Source: Aerolutibacter ruishenii (GTDB lineage Bacteria > Pseudomonadota > Gammaproteobacteria > Xanthomonadales > Xanthomonadaceae). From it: a stretch of DNA of 64,000 nucleotides. Under the pieces are notes generated by a model. That model was not told the DNA's origin, did not search any database, and saw only the letters and a program-made list of their open reading frames with translations. How positions within the stretch are numbered: position 1 is the stretch's first letter; each line of letters opens with the position of its first letter. The DNA is taken from positions 186,001-250,000 of the forward strand of contig NZ_VLKP01000003.1 of the NCBI RefSeq assembly GCF_007830115.1. The letters run 5' to 3'. The translations under genes were made by a program, and so were the position numbers. Positions 27,800-35,274 of this stretch are shown piece after piece.

Positions 27800-28680
27800 G
27801 CGTAGGTCCCCTTCATGGTGGCGACGAACAGGTCGGCCAGGCCCGGCGTGCGGGTTTCACCGAACGGTTCCAGCTGCGCGGCGGGCACGCCGTCGAACAG
27901 CATCACGGTCTTGCCGAACGGCAGCGAGCGCTCGTCGATCGGCTTGAGCGCGCGGGCGGCGTCGAGGTGGGCGGTGTCCACCAGTACTTCGATGAAGCGG
28001 TCGCCCAGCGATTCCATGTCCGTGTCCAGGACCATCCTGCCGTCGCGGATGAACATCACGTCGGTGAGGATGTGTTCGATCTCCTCCACCTGGTGCGTGG
28101 TGACGATGATCGTCTTCTCCTCGTCGAAGTAGTCCTCCAGCAGGCGCTGGTAGAACTGCTTGCGGTAGAGGATGTCCAGGCCCAGGGTCGGCTCGTCCAG
28201 CACCAGCAGCTTGGCGTCGATGGCCATCACCAGCGCCAGGTGCAGCTGCACGATCATGCCCTTGGACATCTCGCGCACGCGCAGGTTGGGCTTGAGCTGG
28301 GTGTGCTCGAGGAAGCGCTCGCACCTGGCGCGGTCAAAGCGCGGGTGCACGCCGGCCACGAACTCGATGGCCTCCTTGACCCGGATCCAGCGCGGCAGCA
28401 CCGCCACGTCGGCGATGAAGCACACGTCGCGCATCAGGTCGTCGCGCTGGGTGCGCGGGTCGCGGCCCAGCACGCTCAGCTCGCCCTCGAACGGGATCAG
28501 GCCGAGGATGGCCTTCAGCGCGGTGGTCTTGCCGGCGCCGTTGGGGCCGATCAAGCCGATGATGCGCCCGGCGGGGATGGAGAACGAGGTGTTGTCCAGC
28601 GCCACCTTGTTCTTGTAGGCCTTGCGCAGGTTGCGGGCGGTGACCACGGGGCCGGTGGCGACATTGGCCATGGTGTTCAT
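27796..28680 (-). CDS. ABC transporter ATP-binding protein
   Basis: 294 residues from the ATG at 28680. Walker A is GPNGAGKTT, Walker B is KLLVLDEPTLGLD, and the H-loop is TTHQVEEIEH. The signature loop is degenerate (REMSKGMIVQLHLA instead of LSGGQ), which is common in ATPases paired with ABC-2 permeases of this sort. A C-terminal extension of about 80 residues follows the ATPase core. It energises the permease encoded next. The ATG overlaps the GntR stop (ATGA), and its own stop overlaps the permease start. The substrate is unknown; regulators of this type often control stress- or antibiotic-responsive exporters. Confidence 0.92.
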   Translation of the reverse strand: MNTMANVATGPVVTARNLRKAYKNKVALDNTSFSIPAGRIIGLIGPNGAGKTTALKAILGLIPFEGELSVLGRDPRTQRDDLMRDVCFIADVAVLPRWIRVKEAIEFVAGVHPRFDRARCERFLEHTQLKPNLRVREMSKGMIVQLHLALVMAIDAKLLVLDEPTLGLDILYRKQFYQRLLEDYFDEEKTIIVTTHQVEEIEHILTDVMFIRDGRMVLDTDMESLGDRFIEVLVDTAHLDAARALKPIDERSLPFGKTVMLFDGVPAAQLEPFGETRTPGLADLFVATMKGTYA

Positions 28681-29048
28681 GCCGTGCCTCCGATGGCCTT
28701 CGGCCCCATCAGTTCCTCCATGGACAGGCCCAGGCGCTGGATGCGTTCCAGCACCAGCGGCCACTCCTCGCGGAGGAAGCGTTCACGTTCATTCACCAGC
28801 AACTTCCTTGCAGCTTCTTCTGTGACGTACATGCCCAGTCCCCTGCGCTTTTCTACGAGAGCCTCGTCCGCCAGTTCCTGGTAGGCGCGCGAGACGGTGA
28901 TGGGATTCAGTTGGTACTCGGCGGCGACCTGCCGGACGGAGGGCAGGGCGTCGCCGGGCTTGAGGATGCCATCGAGCATCATGGCGATGACACGCTCCTT
29001 CAACTGGCGGTAGATGGGAGCGCCATCGCTCCATTGGATTGCGGTCAT
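28677..29048 (-). CDS. YtrA-type GntR transcriptional repressor
   Basis: 123 residues. I chose the ATG at 29048; an in-frame TTG six bases upstream is possible. It has an N-terminal GntR winged helix (IYRQLKERVIAMMLDGILKPGDALPSVRQVAAEYQLN), split here as RQLKERVIAMMLDG and LPSVRQVAAEYQLNPITVSR. The short C-terminal helical part has no effector domain, which defines the YtrA subfamily. Such proteins repress their own ABC transporter operon. The candidate operator is the 24-bp palindrome at 29357-29380. The gene lies between a small exported protein gene (stop two bases upstream) and the ATPase gene (four-base overlap). Confidence 0.9.
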   Translation of the reverse strand: MTAIQWSDGAPIYRQLKERVIAMMLDGILKPGDALPSVRQVAAEYQLNPITVSRAYQELADEALVEKRRGLGMYVTEEAARKLLVNERERFLREEWPLVLERIQRLGLSMEELMGPKAIGGTA

Positions 29049-29050
29049 GG

Positions 29051-29329
29051 TCAACCCCGCTTTGCGAATGAGAAAAAGGGCATGACCAACGTCTGCCGGC
29101 GGTGGCGCGCACTCTTCCTGATCACGCGTGTCGGAGCCTCTGAAGCGCTGTCCGCAGCGGACAGGCCCAAGGAGGCCGTGGGGGGGAGGGTGCCGGCCGC
29201 GGCGGACGACGCAGCCCGGAGGGACGGGGCCGTCTGGGCGGGGGTCGGTGCGGCGGGCAAGGCGACCAGCACCAGCAGGGTGCTGGCGGTGGCGAGGGTC
29301 AGTGCGGTGTGGCGGAGCGCGTTGTTCAT
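29051..29329 (-). CDS. Small exported protein, first gene of the GntR/ABC operon
   Basis: 92 residues from the ATG at 29329, with AGGA eight bases upstream. A signal peptide is likely (ALTLATASTLLVLVALPAAPTPAQT). The mature part is Ala/Ser-rich, then basic (RVIRKSARHRRQ), with no cysteine. I do not recognise a family. Evidence that it is real: it starts just downstream of a good promoter and palindromic operator, has a ribosome binding site, and its stop TGA lies two bases before the GntR start. A role as a leader ensuring coupled translation, or as a periplasmic partner of the transporter, is inference. Confidence 0.6.
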   Translation of the reverse strand: MNNALRHTALTLATASTLLVLVALPAAPTPAQTAPSLRAASSAAAGTLPPTASLGLSAADSASEAPTRVIRKSARHRRQTLVMPFFSFAKRG

Positions 29330-29356
29330 GGCGAACGTCCTGCTCGTTAGTAGACC

Positions 29357-29380
29357 GGTGTTGTAGGCAACTATAACACC
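29357..29380. promoter_or_regulatory. Palindromic operator GGTG-N16-CACC, likely bound by the YtrA-type repressor
   Basis: GGTGTTGTAG (29357-29366) and CTATAACACC (29371-29380) are inverted copies with one mismatch around the centre GCAA. The outermost bases give GGTG-N16-CACC exactly. The palindrome covers the -10 box of the operon promoter, the position expected of a repressor site. Confidence 0.7.
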
Positions 29381-29397
29381 AAAATACATCACGTCAA
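29370..29397 (-). promoter_or_regulatory. Promoter of the GntR/ABC operon
   Basis: On the minus strand TTGACG (29397-29392) and TATAGT (29375-29370) are separated by 16 bases, close to the sigma-70 consensus. The region is strikingly AT-rich compared with its surroundings. The -10 lies inside the GGTG-N16-CACC palindrome. Confidence 0.7.
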
Positions 29398-29454
29398 GCA
29401 TCCCCAACCCAACTGAAGTCATACTTGGGTCCCAGCCCCTCCGGTTGCCCTCCC

Positions 29455-30024
29455 ATGTCCCGAACCCCTCTTCTGGCGGCCTTGGCGGCCGCGTCCCTGC
29501 TGGTCGCTGGCGCAGCGCTGGCGGCCTCCGGCCTGTTGGCCCACAGTTTCCGCCCGTTGGCGGGCAAGACCCCGGTCAATCTGGAGCAGGCCTACGGTGG
29601 CCAGGTGCTGCTGGTGGTCAATACCGCCAGCAAGTGCGGCTTCACCCCCCAGTTCGAGGCGCTGGAAGCGCTTCACGCGAAGTACAAGGGCAAGGGTTTT
29701 GCGGTGCTGGGTTTTCCGTCGGGTGACTTCCGCGAGCAGGAGTTCACCGATGAGAAGGAAATCCAGCAGTTCTGTACGCTGACCTACGGCGTGAAGTTCC
29801 CCATGTTCGAGAAAGTGCACGTGGTCGGCGAAAGCGCCACGCCTTTCTACAAGGCACTGGCCGCGGCTTCAGGCGAGGCCCCCAAATGGAACTTCCACAA
29901 GTACCTGATCGGCCGTGACGGTCGCCTGGTGGCCAGTTGGGGCAGTCGCACGAAGCCTGACGACAAGGCCATCGTCGACGCCATCGAGCAGGCGATGAAG
30001 GCACCGCGTCCCGCCACACCCTGA
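29455..30024 (+). CDS. Glutathione peroxidase family protein, exported
   Basis: 189 residues from the ATG at 29455, which opens a signal peptide (LLAALAAASLLVAGAALAA). The peroxidatic residue is cysteine C61 in NTASKCGFTPQFE. The WNF motif (WNFHKYLI) with the tetrad Trp and Asn is present. The usual FPCNQF segment reads FPSGDF here: the tetrad Gln is Asp91 and the neighbouring Cys is Ser89. A second cysteine is C107 (FCTLTYGV, as in E. coli BtuE). It would reduce peroxides in the periplasm, probably with a thioredoxin-like donor. It is divergent from the GntR/ABC operon. Confidence 0.88.
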   Translation: MSRTPLLAALAAASLLVAGAALAASGLLAHSFRPLAGKTPVNLEQAYGGQVLLVVNTASKCGFTPQFEALEALHAKYKGKGFAVLGFPSGDFREQEFTDEKEIQQFCTLTYGVKFPMFEKVHVVGESATPFYKALAAASGEAPKWNFHKYLIGRDGRLVASWGSRTKPDDKAIVDAIEQAMKAPRPATP

Positions 30025-30195
30025 ATCGGGCGGCCGTGCAACCCGTGGTCGGCCGCACGGGATATGGAGTGCCAGGTGCCAGGCAATGGCGGAATGAATG
30101 CGTGCATGGCCCCGTGATTGCCGTCCGGGCCGCAGGCCGCGACAATGGGAACTTCGCGCCGCACCTGCGGCGTATCCGACAGGAGCAGTCTCGGA

Positions 30196-31134
30196 ATGAA
30201 TGCTTTCGCGCGCGGCCTGGCCGTGTTGATCACCACCGCTGCGACGCTGACCGGCGCCGTGGCCATCGCCCAGGACAAGACCGTGCTTAACAACGACCGC
30301 GAAAAGGTCAGCTACATGATCGGCCGGGATGTCGCGACCTCGATCGCGCCCGTCGGCCCGGACCTTGATGTCGCTGCTTTCGAGCGCGCGGTCAGGAACG
30401 CCTTCGACGGCGGCAAGCCGCTGCTTGACGAGAAGGAAGCGCAGGTCGTGGGTGGCGCACTGATGCAGCGTATCGGCGTGCGCATGGGCAAGGCGCCGGA
30501 GGGCACCAAGGCTCCCGACGTGGCCAAGGACAAGGTGGGTTACCTGGTAGGTGCCGACGTGGGGCGTTCGCTCGCCGGCATCAAGGAGGAGATCGAACTC
30601 CCGGTGCTGATGCAGTCGGTGCGCACGGCGTTGGCCAATGGCCCGTCGCTGCTCCCGGAAGCCGAAGCCAATGCCATCCGCGACGCGTTCTCGCAGCGCA
30701 TGCAGGCCAAGATGCAGGCGCGCGCCAGCGAGCAGGCCGACAAGAACAAGGCCGAAGGTGCCGCGTTCCTCGCCAGGAACAAGGCTGAGAAGGGCGTGTT
30801 CACGACGCCGTCGGGCCTGCAGTACATGGTGCTGCGACAGGGCTCGGGCGCCCGCCCGAAGGCTACCGACAAGGTTCGCGTGAACTACCACGGCACCCTG
30901 CTGGACGGTACCGTCTTCGACAGTTCGTACGATCGTGGCCAGGAAGCCGAGTTCGGGCTGAACCAGGTGATCGCGGGCTGGACCGAGGGTGTCGCGATGA
31001 TGCCGGTGGGGAGCAAGTTCCGGTTCTGGGTCCCGGCCGAGCTCGGCTACGGTGCACGTGGAACTCCGGGTGGCCCGATCGGTCCCAATGCCACGTTGCA
31101 ATTCGACGTCGAGCTGATGGCGATCGTGCCGTAA
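30196..31134 (+). CDS. FKBP-type peptidyl-prolyl isomerase with duplicated N-terminal domain
   Basis: 312 residues from the ATG at 30196 (AGGAG 11 bases upstream). A signal peptide ends near AVAIA|Q, so it is periplasmic. Two FKBP_N-type helical segments follow: about 36-95 (VSYMIGRDVATSI, EAQVVGGALMQRI) and about 112-172 (VGYLVGADVGRSL, AEANAIRDAFSQRM). A long charged helix and the FKBP_C catalytic domain (about 205-312) come next, with VNYHGTLLDGTVFDSS, GWTEGVAMMPVGSKFRFWVP and LGYGARGTPGGPIGPNATL. It catalyses proline isomerisation during folding of exported proteins. A paralogue follows directly. Confidence 0.9.
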   Translation: MNAFARGLAVLITTAATLTGAVAIAQDKTVLNNDREKVSYMIGRDVATSIAPVGPDLDVAAFERAVRNAFDGGKPLLDEKEAQVVGGALMQRIGVRMGKAPEGTKAPDVAKDKVGYLVGADVGRSLAGIKEEIELPVLMQSVRTALANGPSLLPEAEANAIRDAFSQRMQAKMQARASEQADKNKAEGAAFLARNKAEKGVFTTPSGLQYMVLRQGSGARPKATDKVRVNYHGTLLDGTVFDSSYDRGQEAEFGLNQVIAGWTEGVAMMPVGSKFRFWVPAELGYGARGTPGGPIGPNATLQFDVELMAIVP

Positions 31135-31242
31135 CGGCACGTTCAGTCCCATCCCGACACATTCCACCGGCACGTTTCGTGCCCCCGCCGCACCGGCCCC
31201 CGTCGGCGCGGTGGTCGCCGCCTATCGATGGAGTCCTGTTCC

Positions 31243-32022
31243 ATGAAGCAATCCGTGCGTCATTTCGCCGTCCTGGCCGTCGCCTCGCTGGTCCTGGCTG
31301 CCTGCAACAAGCCCGCCGAGAAGGCCGAAGATACCGCCGCTGCGGACAAGTCCACCGAGGCCGCCGCCGAAGGCACCAGAATTCCTGGCCTGGAGGGCGA
31401 AAAGGCCCAGTCGGGCTACGTGATCGGCCTTGACATCGCCAAGTCGCTGGAGCCGGCCAAGGGTGAGTACGACCTGGATGCCATGATCAAGGGCCTGAAG
31501 GCCGGCGTGGCAGGTGACAAGGCACTGGTCGACGACAAGCAGGCGCAGACCATCCGCGAAGCGTTCGGCCAGAAGATCCAGGCCAAGCGCATCGCCGAGA
31601 TGATGGCCAAGGCCAAGGAAAACGCTGAAGCCGGCGCCAGGTTCCTGGCCGAGAATGGCAAGAAGGAAGGCGTGAAGACCACCGCGTCGGGCCTGCAGTA
31701 CCAGGTCATCACCGAGGGCACCGGCGCCAAGCCGAAGGCCACGGACGTGGTTAAGGTGCATTACAAGGGCACCCTGCTGGACGGCAAGACCTTCGACAGC
31801 TCCTACGACCGCGGCGAGCCGGTGGTGTTCCCGCTGCAGGGCGTGGTCCCCGGCTGGCAGGAGGGCCTGCAGCTCATGACCGTGGGCAGCAAGTACAAGT
31901 TCTGGATCCCGTCCAAGCTGGGTTATGGCGAGACCGGTACTCCGGGCGGCCCGATCGGTCCGAATGCGACGCTGGTGTTCGAGGTCGAGCTGCAGGACGT
32001 GGTGCCGCCGAACAAGAAGTAA
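31243..32022 (+). CDS. FKBP-type peptidyl-prolyl isomerase, lipoprotein (Mip/FkpA-like)
   Basis: 259 residues from the ATG at 31243, with GGAG upstream. The signal ends in the lipobox VLAAC with lipidated C21, so it is membrane-anchored. It has one FKBP_N dimerisation segment (about 60-120, SGYVIGLDIAKSL, QTIREAFGQKIQ), a charged helix and the FKBP_C domain (VHYKGTLLDGKTFDSS, GWQEGLQLMTVGSKYKFWIP, GGPIGPNATLVFEVEL). The catalytic domain is very close to that of the preceding gene, so the pair arose by tandem duplication. Mip-type proteins act in envelope folding, and in pathogens in virulence. Confidence 0.92.
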   Translation: MKQSVRHFAVLAVASLVLAACNKPAEKAEDTAAADKSTEAAAEGTRIPGLEGEKAQSGYVIGLDIAKSLEPAKGEYDLDAMIKGLKAGVAGDKALVDDKQAQTIREAFGQKIQAKRIAEMMAKAKENAEAGARFLAENGKKEGVKTTASGLQYQVITEGTGAKPKATDVVKVHYKGTLLDGKTFDSSYDRGEPVVFPLQGVVPGWQEGLQLMTVGSKYKFWIPSKLGYGETGTPGGPIGPNATLVFEVELQDVVPPNKK

Positions 32023-32028
32023 GCCGCG

Positions 32029-32059
32029 CCGGCGACCGTTGCGGGGCAGCGGTCGCCGG
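32029..32059 (+). terminator. GC-rich hairpin after the second FKBP gene
   Basis: CCGGCGACCG (32029-32038) pairs with CGGTCGCCGG (32050-32059) around an 11-base loop, starting six bases past the stop. No T-run follows, so this is a weak terminator candidate between the FKBP gene and ugd. Confidence 0.4.
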
Positions 32060-32104
32060 ATGACGTACAGGCAGTAGCGTCACCGTGTTGAAGGATTCCA
32101 GGGA

Positions 32105-33454
32105 ATGCGAGTCACCATTTTCGGTACCGGTTATGTGGGCCTGGTCACCGGTACCTGTCTGGCCGATGTGGGCCACGACGTGGTCTGCGTGGATATTGAC
32201 GCGGCCAAGGTCGACGGTCTGAACAACGGCATCGTCCCGATCTTCGAGCCGGGGCTGGAGCCGATGGTGAAGAGCAACCACGCGGCGGGGCGCCTGCGCT
32301 TCACCACCGACGCGGGCGCGGCGATCGGCCATGGCGACGTGGTGTTCATCGCGGTGGGCACACCGCCGGACGAGGACGGCAGTGCGGACCTGAAGTACGT
32401 GCTGGCCGTGGCCCGCACCATTGGCCAGCACCTGAAGAGGACGGTAGTGGTGGTGGACAAGTCCACGGTCCCGGTGGGCACCGCCGACAAGGTGCGCGCC
32501 ACGATCAAGGCGGAACTGGCCACGCGCGGCGAGTCCTTCGAGTTCCACGTGGTCTCGAACCCGGAATTCCTGAAGGAGGGCGATGCGGTCAATGACTGCA
32601 TGCGTCCGGACCGCATCGTGATCGGCGCCGATGACGCCGGCGCGGTGGAGAAGCTCAAGCGCCTGTACGCGCCGTTCAACCGCAGCCACGAACGCATCGT
32701 GGTGATGGACGTGCGCTCGGCCGAACTGACCAAGTACGCGGCCAACGCCATGCTGGCGACCAAGATCAGCTTCATGAACGAAATCGCCAACATCGCCGAG
32801 CGCGTGGGCGCGGATGTGGAGATGGTGCGCCAGGGCATCGGTTCGGACCCGCGCATCGGCTGGCATTTCATCTACCCGGGCGCCGGCTACGGCGGTTCCT
32901 GTTTCCCCAAGGACGTGCAGGCGCTGGCCCGCACGGCACAGCAGCACGGCTACAGCGCCGAATTGCTGGAGTCGGTGGAAGCGGTCAACGACCGGCAGAA
33001 GGGTCACCTGTTCGAATTGATGGTGCGCCATTACGGCAGCGCCGACGCGCTGCGCGGCAAGACGGTGGCGGTGTGGGGCCTGGCGTTCAAGCCCAATACC
33101 GACGACATGCGCGAAGCCTCCAGTCGCACGCTGCTGCCACAACTGTGGCAGGCGGGCGCCAAGGTGCGCGCCTACGACCCGGAGGCGCACGACGAGGCAC
33201 AGCGCATCTTCGGCGATCGCGATGACCTGTTGCTGTGCGACTCGGCCTACCAGGCGCTGGTGGACGTGGACGCGCTGGTGGTGGTGACCGAATGGAAGCA
33301 GTTCCGCAGCCCGGATTTTGGTCGCGTGCGCGACGCGCTGCGGGACAAGGTGGTGTTCGACGGCCGCAATCTGTACCACCCGGATGAGCTGGAGGCGATG
33401 GGCCTGGCCTACTACGGCATCGGGCGTGGGCGTTCGATCAAGGTGGATGCATGA
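32105..33454 (+). CDS. ugd: UDP-glucose 6-dehydrogenase
   Basis: 449 residues. It oxidises UDP-glucose to UDP-glucuronate with two NAD+, supplying exopolysaccharide and lipid A/LPS precursors. The N-terminal Rossmann motif is [11 protein letters not shown]. The catalytic cysteine is C266 in [10 protein letters not shown], and the central helix with FLKEGDAV and [17 protein letters not shown] is typical. The C-terminal UDP-binding domain contains [16 protein letters not shown]. The stop overlaps the slyX start (ATGA). No glycosyltransferase genes are adjacent, so it is probably a housekeeping copy. Confidence 0.97.
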   Translation: MRVTIFGTGYVGLVTGTCLADVGHDVVCVDIDAAKVDGLNNGIVPIFEPGLEPMVKSNHAAGRLRFTTDAGAAIGHGDVVFIAVGTPPDEDGSADLKYVLAVARTIGQHLKRTVVVVDKSTVPVGTADKVRATIKAELATRGESFEFHVVSNPEFLKEGDAVNDCMRPDRIVIGADDAGAVEKLKRLYAPFNRSHERIVVMDVRSAELTKYAANAMLATKISFMNEIANIAERVGADVEMVRQGIGSDPRIGWHFIYPGAGYGGSCFPKDVQALARTAQQHGYSAELLESVEAVNDRQKGHLFELMVRHYGSADALRGKTVAVWGLAFKPNTDDMREASSRTLLPQLWQAGAKVRAYDPEAHDEAQRIFGDRDDLLLCDSAYQALVDVDALVVVTEWKQFRSPDFGRVRDALRDKVVFDGRNLYHPDELEAMGLAYYGIGRGRSIKVDA

Positions 33455-33681
33455 ACGCCGACGTGGAACAGCGCCTGGTGGACCTTGAGTCGCGGTTGGC
33501 GTTCCAGGAGCACGCGCTGAACGAACTCAGCGATGCGTTGGCAGCCGCCCGCGATGAGGAAGCACGCAATGGGCTGCTGATGCATCGCATGCTGGAGGAG
33601 CTGAAGCAGCTACGATTGGCGATGTCCAATGCGCCGCTCACGGGCGACCCGGCCAGCGAGCCGCCTCCGCCGCATTATTGA
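33451..33681 (+). CDS. slyX: SlyX family protein
   Basis: 76 residues. The sequence is a short coiled coil ([19 protein letters not shown], then [17 protein letters not shown]) followed by the family's characteristic ending PPPPHY. SlyX proteins are small, helical and of unknown function; in E. coli the gene lies near slyD. The ATG overlaps the ugd stop by four bases, so the two are translationally coupled. No other domain is present. Confidence 0.82.
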   Translation: MNADVEQRLVDLESRLAFQEHALNELSDALAAARDEEARNGLLMHRMLEELKQLRLAMSNAPLTGDPASEPPPPHY

Positions 33682-33737
33682 TGGTTGTCCGGTCGGCGCT
33701 GGGGCGGCGTCCGGATGCAGCACGCAAGAGAGAACGC

Positions 33738-34451
33738 ATGAGCAACAGCCTTCGCGACCAACTGCTCGGCCTGGGGTTCCCGGCGCCGACCAAGCCTGAG
33801 CGCAGTGACAAGCCGGGTGCCGGCAAGCCCGGGGGCGGCGGCCCCGCGGGCAACCGGCGGCCGGGCGGTCCGGGAAACCACCGCGTTGCCGAGGGCAAGG
33901 GCGGCCACGGACGCGCCAGCCAAACGGGGAGCGGCGCGCGGCCGCAAGGTGAACCGCGGCGCGACGCGCGCAAACCCGGTGCGCAGAAGCCGGGCGGCCA
34001 GAATCCGGGCCGGCCGCGTAGCCGGGAGGACATCGACCTGGCCAAGGCCTACGCCATCCGCGCCCAGCGCGAGAAGGACGAGCGCATTGCCGCAGAGAAG
34101 GCCAAGCAGGAAGAAGCGCGCATCAAGCGGGAGGCGCGCGCCAAGCTTGCCGAATTCGTCAAGGACAAGGACCTGAACGTAGCGGATGCGGAGATTGCCC
34201 GGCACTTTCCTTACGGCGGCAAGATCAAGCGCATCTACGTCACGCCCGAGCAGTTGAAGGCGCTCAATGCCGGCGAGTTGGGCGTGGTGCAGTTGGAAGG
34301 GCGTTACGTGCTGGTGACGGCCGAGGTGCTGGCGCAGGCCGAGGCGATCTTCGCGCCCGCCGTGGCACTGAAGGTAGACCCGGATGCGCCGGCTGCCGAT
34401 GATCCTTATGGCGATCCGCAGTTCCAGGTGCCTGACGACCTGGTCTGGTGA
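33738..34451 (+). CDS. DUF2058 family protein (YaiL-like)
   Basis: 237 residues from the ATG at 33738. The N-terminal LRDQLLGLGFPAP motif defines DUF2058. A long Gly/Pro/Arg/Lys-rich, probably disordered segment (about 15-95) follows, then a charged helix (AKAYAIRAQREKDERIAAEK) and a compact C-terminal domain (HFPYGGKIKRIYVTPEQLK to the end). The disordered basic part suggests nucleic acid binding, and the family has been described as nucleoprotein-associated, but the function is unknown. It is convergent with the pseudouridine synthase gene, 19 bases apart. Confidence 0.85.
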   Translation: MSNSLRDQLLGLGFPAPTKPERSDKPGAGKPGGGGPAGNRRPGGPGNHRVAEGKGGHGRASQTGSGARPQGEPRRDARKPGAQKPGGQNPGRPRSREDIDLAKAYAIRAQREKDERIAAEKAKQEEARIKREARAKLAEFVKDKDLNVADAEIARHFPYGGKIKRIYVTPEQLKALNAGELGVVQLEGRYVLVTAEVLAQAEAIFAPAVALKVDPDAPAADDPYGDPQFQVPDDLVW

Positions 34452-34470
34452 GCGGCTTGTAGGTGGTTCC

Positions 34471-35181
34471 CTAGAACCGCTCGCCGACCGGTAGATAGCG
34501 CCACTCGCCCACGGGCATCCTGCCCAGCGGGATACGACCGATGCGCAGGCGCCGGATGGACACCGCATCGAGTCCCACTTCGCGGCACATGTGGCGCAAT
34601 TGACCGGGCTGCACGGCCTTGATGGCGAATCGCAACCGGGTCTCGTTCTGCCAGCTGACCTTGCATGGCGGCAGGGCGCGGCCAAGGTAGTGGAGGCCGC
34701 TGGCGAGACGGGCCATGCCGTACGGCGCGATGTCGCCGGCAACTTCCACCACGAACTCCTGCTCGATGAGCGCCTGGTCCTCGGTCAGCCGGCGGCGGAC
34801 CCTGCCGTCCTGGGTGAGGACCAGCAGGCCACTGGCTTCGGCGTCGAGCGGCATCAGCGGAACCAGGCGGTGGAAGTGCCGCTTGAGCATGCGGATGTCC
34901 GGATCATCGCCCCCGGTGTGCGTCGCGGGTGTCACCAGCGACGCCGCGTCCGCACTCTCAACCCCGGCGGGCTTGTGCAGCAGCATCGTGGCGGGCTCGA
35001 TCTTCCCGAGGTGGGCGCCCGCGGCCAATTCCACCTTCTGCGTCGCCACCTGGGCCTGTGGCTCCTCGACGACTTTGCCGTCGACCAGCACCCAACCGCC
35101 CTCGATGTACTGCTGGGCCTCCGCCCGGGAACACGGGACCAGTTCGGCGATGCGTTTGTCGAGGCGGGTGGAGGGTGACAT
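34471..35181 (-). CDS. rRNA pseudouridine synthase (RsuA/RluF-like) with S4 domain
   Basis: 236 residues from the ATG at 35181. It has an N-terminal S4 RNA-binding domain (RLDKRIAELVPCSRAEAQQYI) and a pseudouridine synthase domain. The catalytic motif, normally GRLDxxTxGLLLLTNDG, reads MPLDAEASGLLVLTQDG: the catalytic Asp is kept but the preceding Arg is replaced by Pro. The C-terminal motif RQLRRMCREVGL appears as GQLRHMCREVGL. It would isomerise a uridine in 23S rRNA or tRNA, most like RluF. The altered motif is a reason to doubt full activity. It is divergent from the RIO kinase gene. Confidence 0.85.
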   Translation of the reverse strand: MSPSTRLDKRIAELVPCSRAEAQQYIEGGWVLVDGKVVEEPQAQVATQKVELAAGAHLGKIEPATMLLHKPAGVESADAASLVTPATHTGGDDPDIRMLKRHFHRLVPLMPLDAEASGLLVLTQDGRVRRRLTEDQALIEQEFVVEVAGDIAPYGMARLASGLHYLGRALPPCKVSWQNETRLRFAIKAVQPGQLRHMCREVGLDAVSIRRLRIGRIPLGRMPVGEWRYLPVGERF

Positions 35182-35274
35182 GACGGGATTCGTGGTGTTG
35201 GGCCGCAAGTGTAATGATAGGCGCCCTGTCGATCCGCAAAACCGGCATCGGCGCCGCTCCACGTTCAGGAACCC

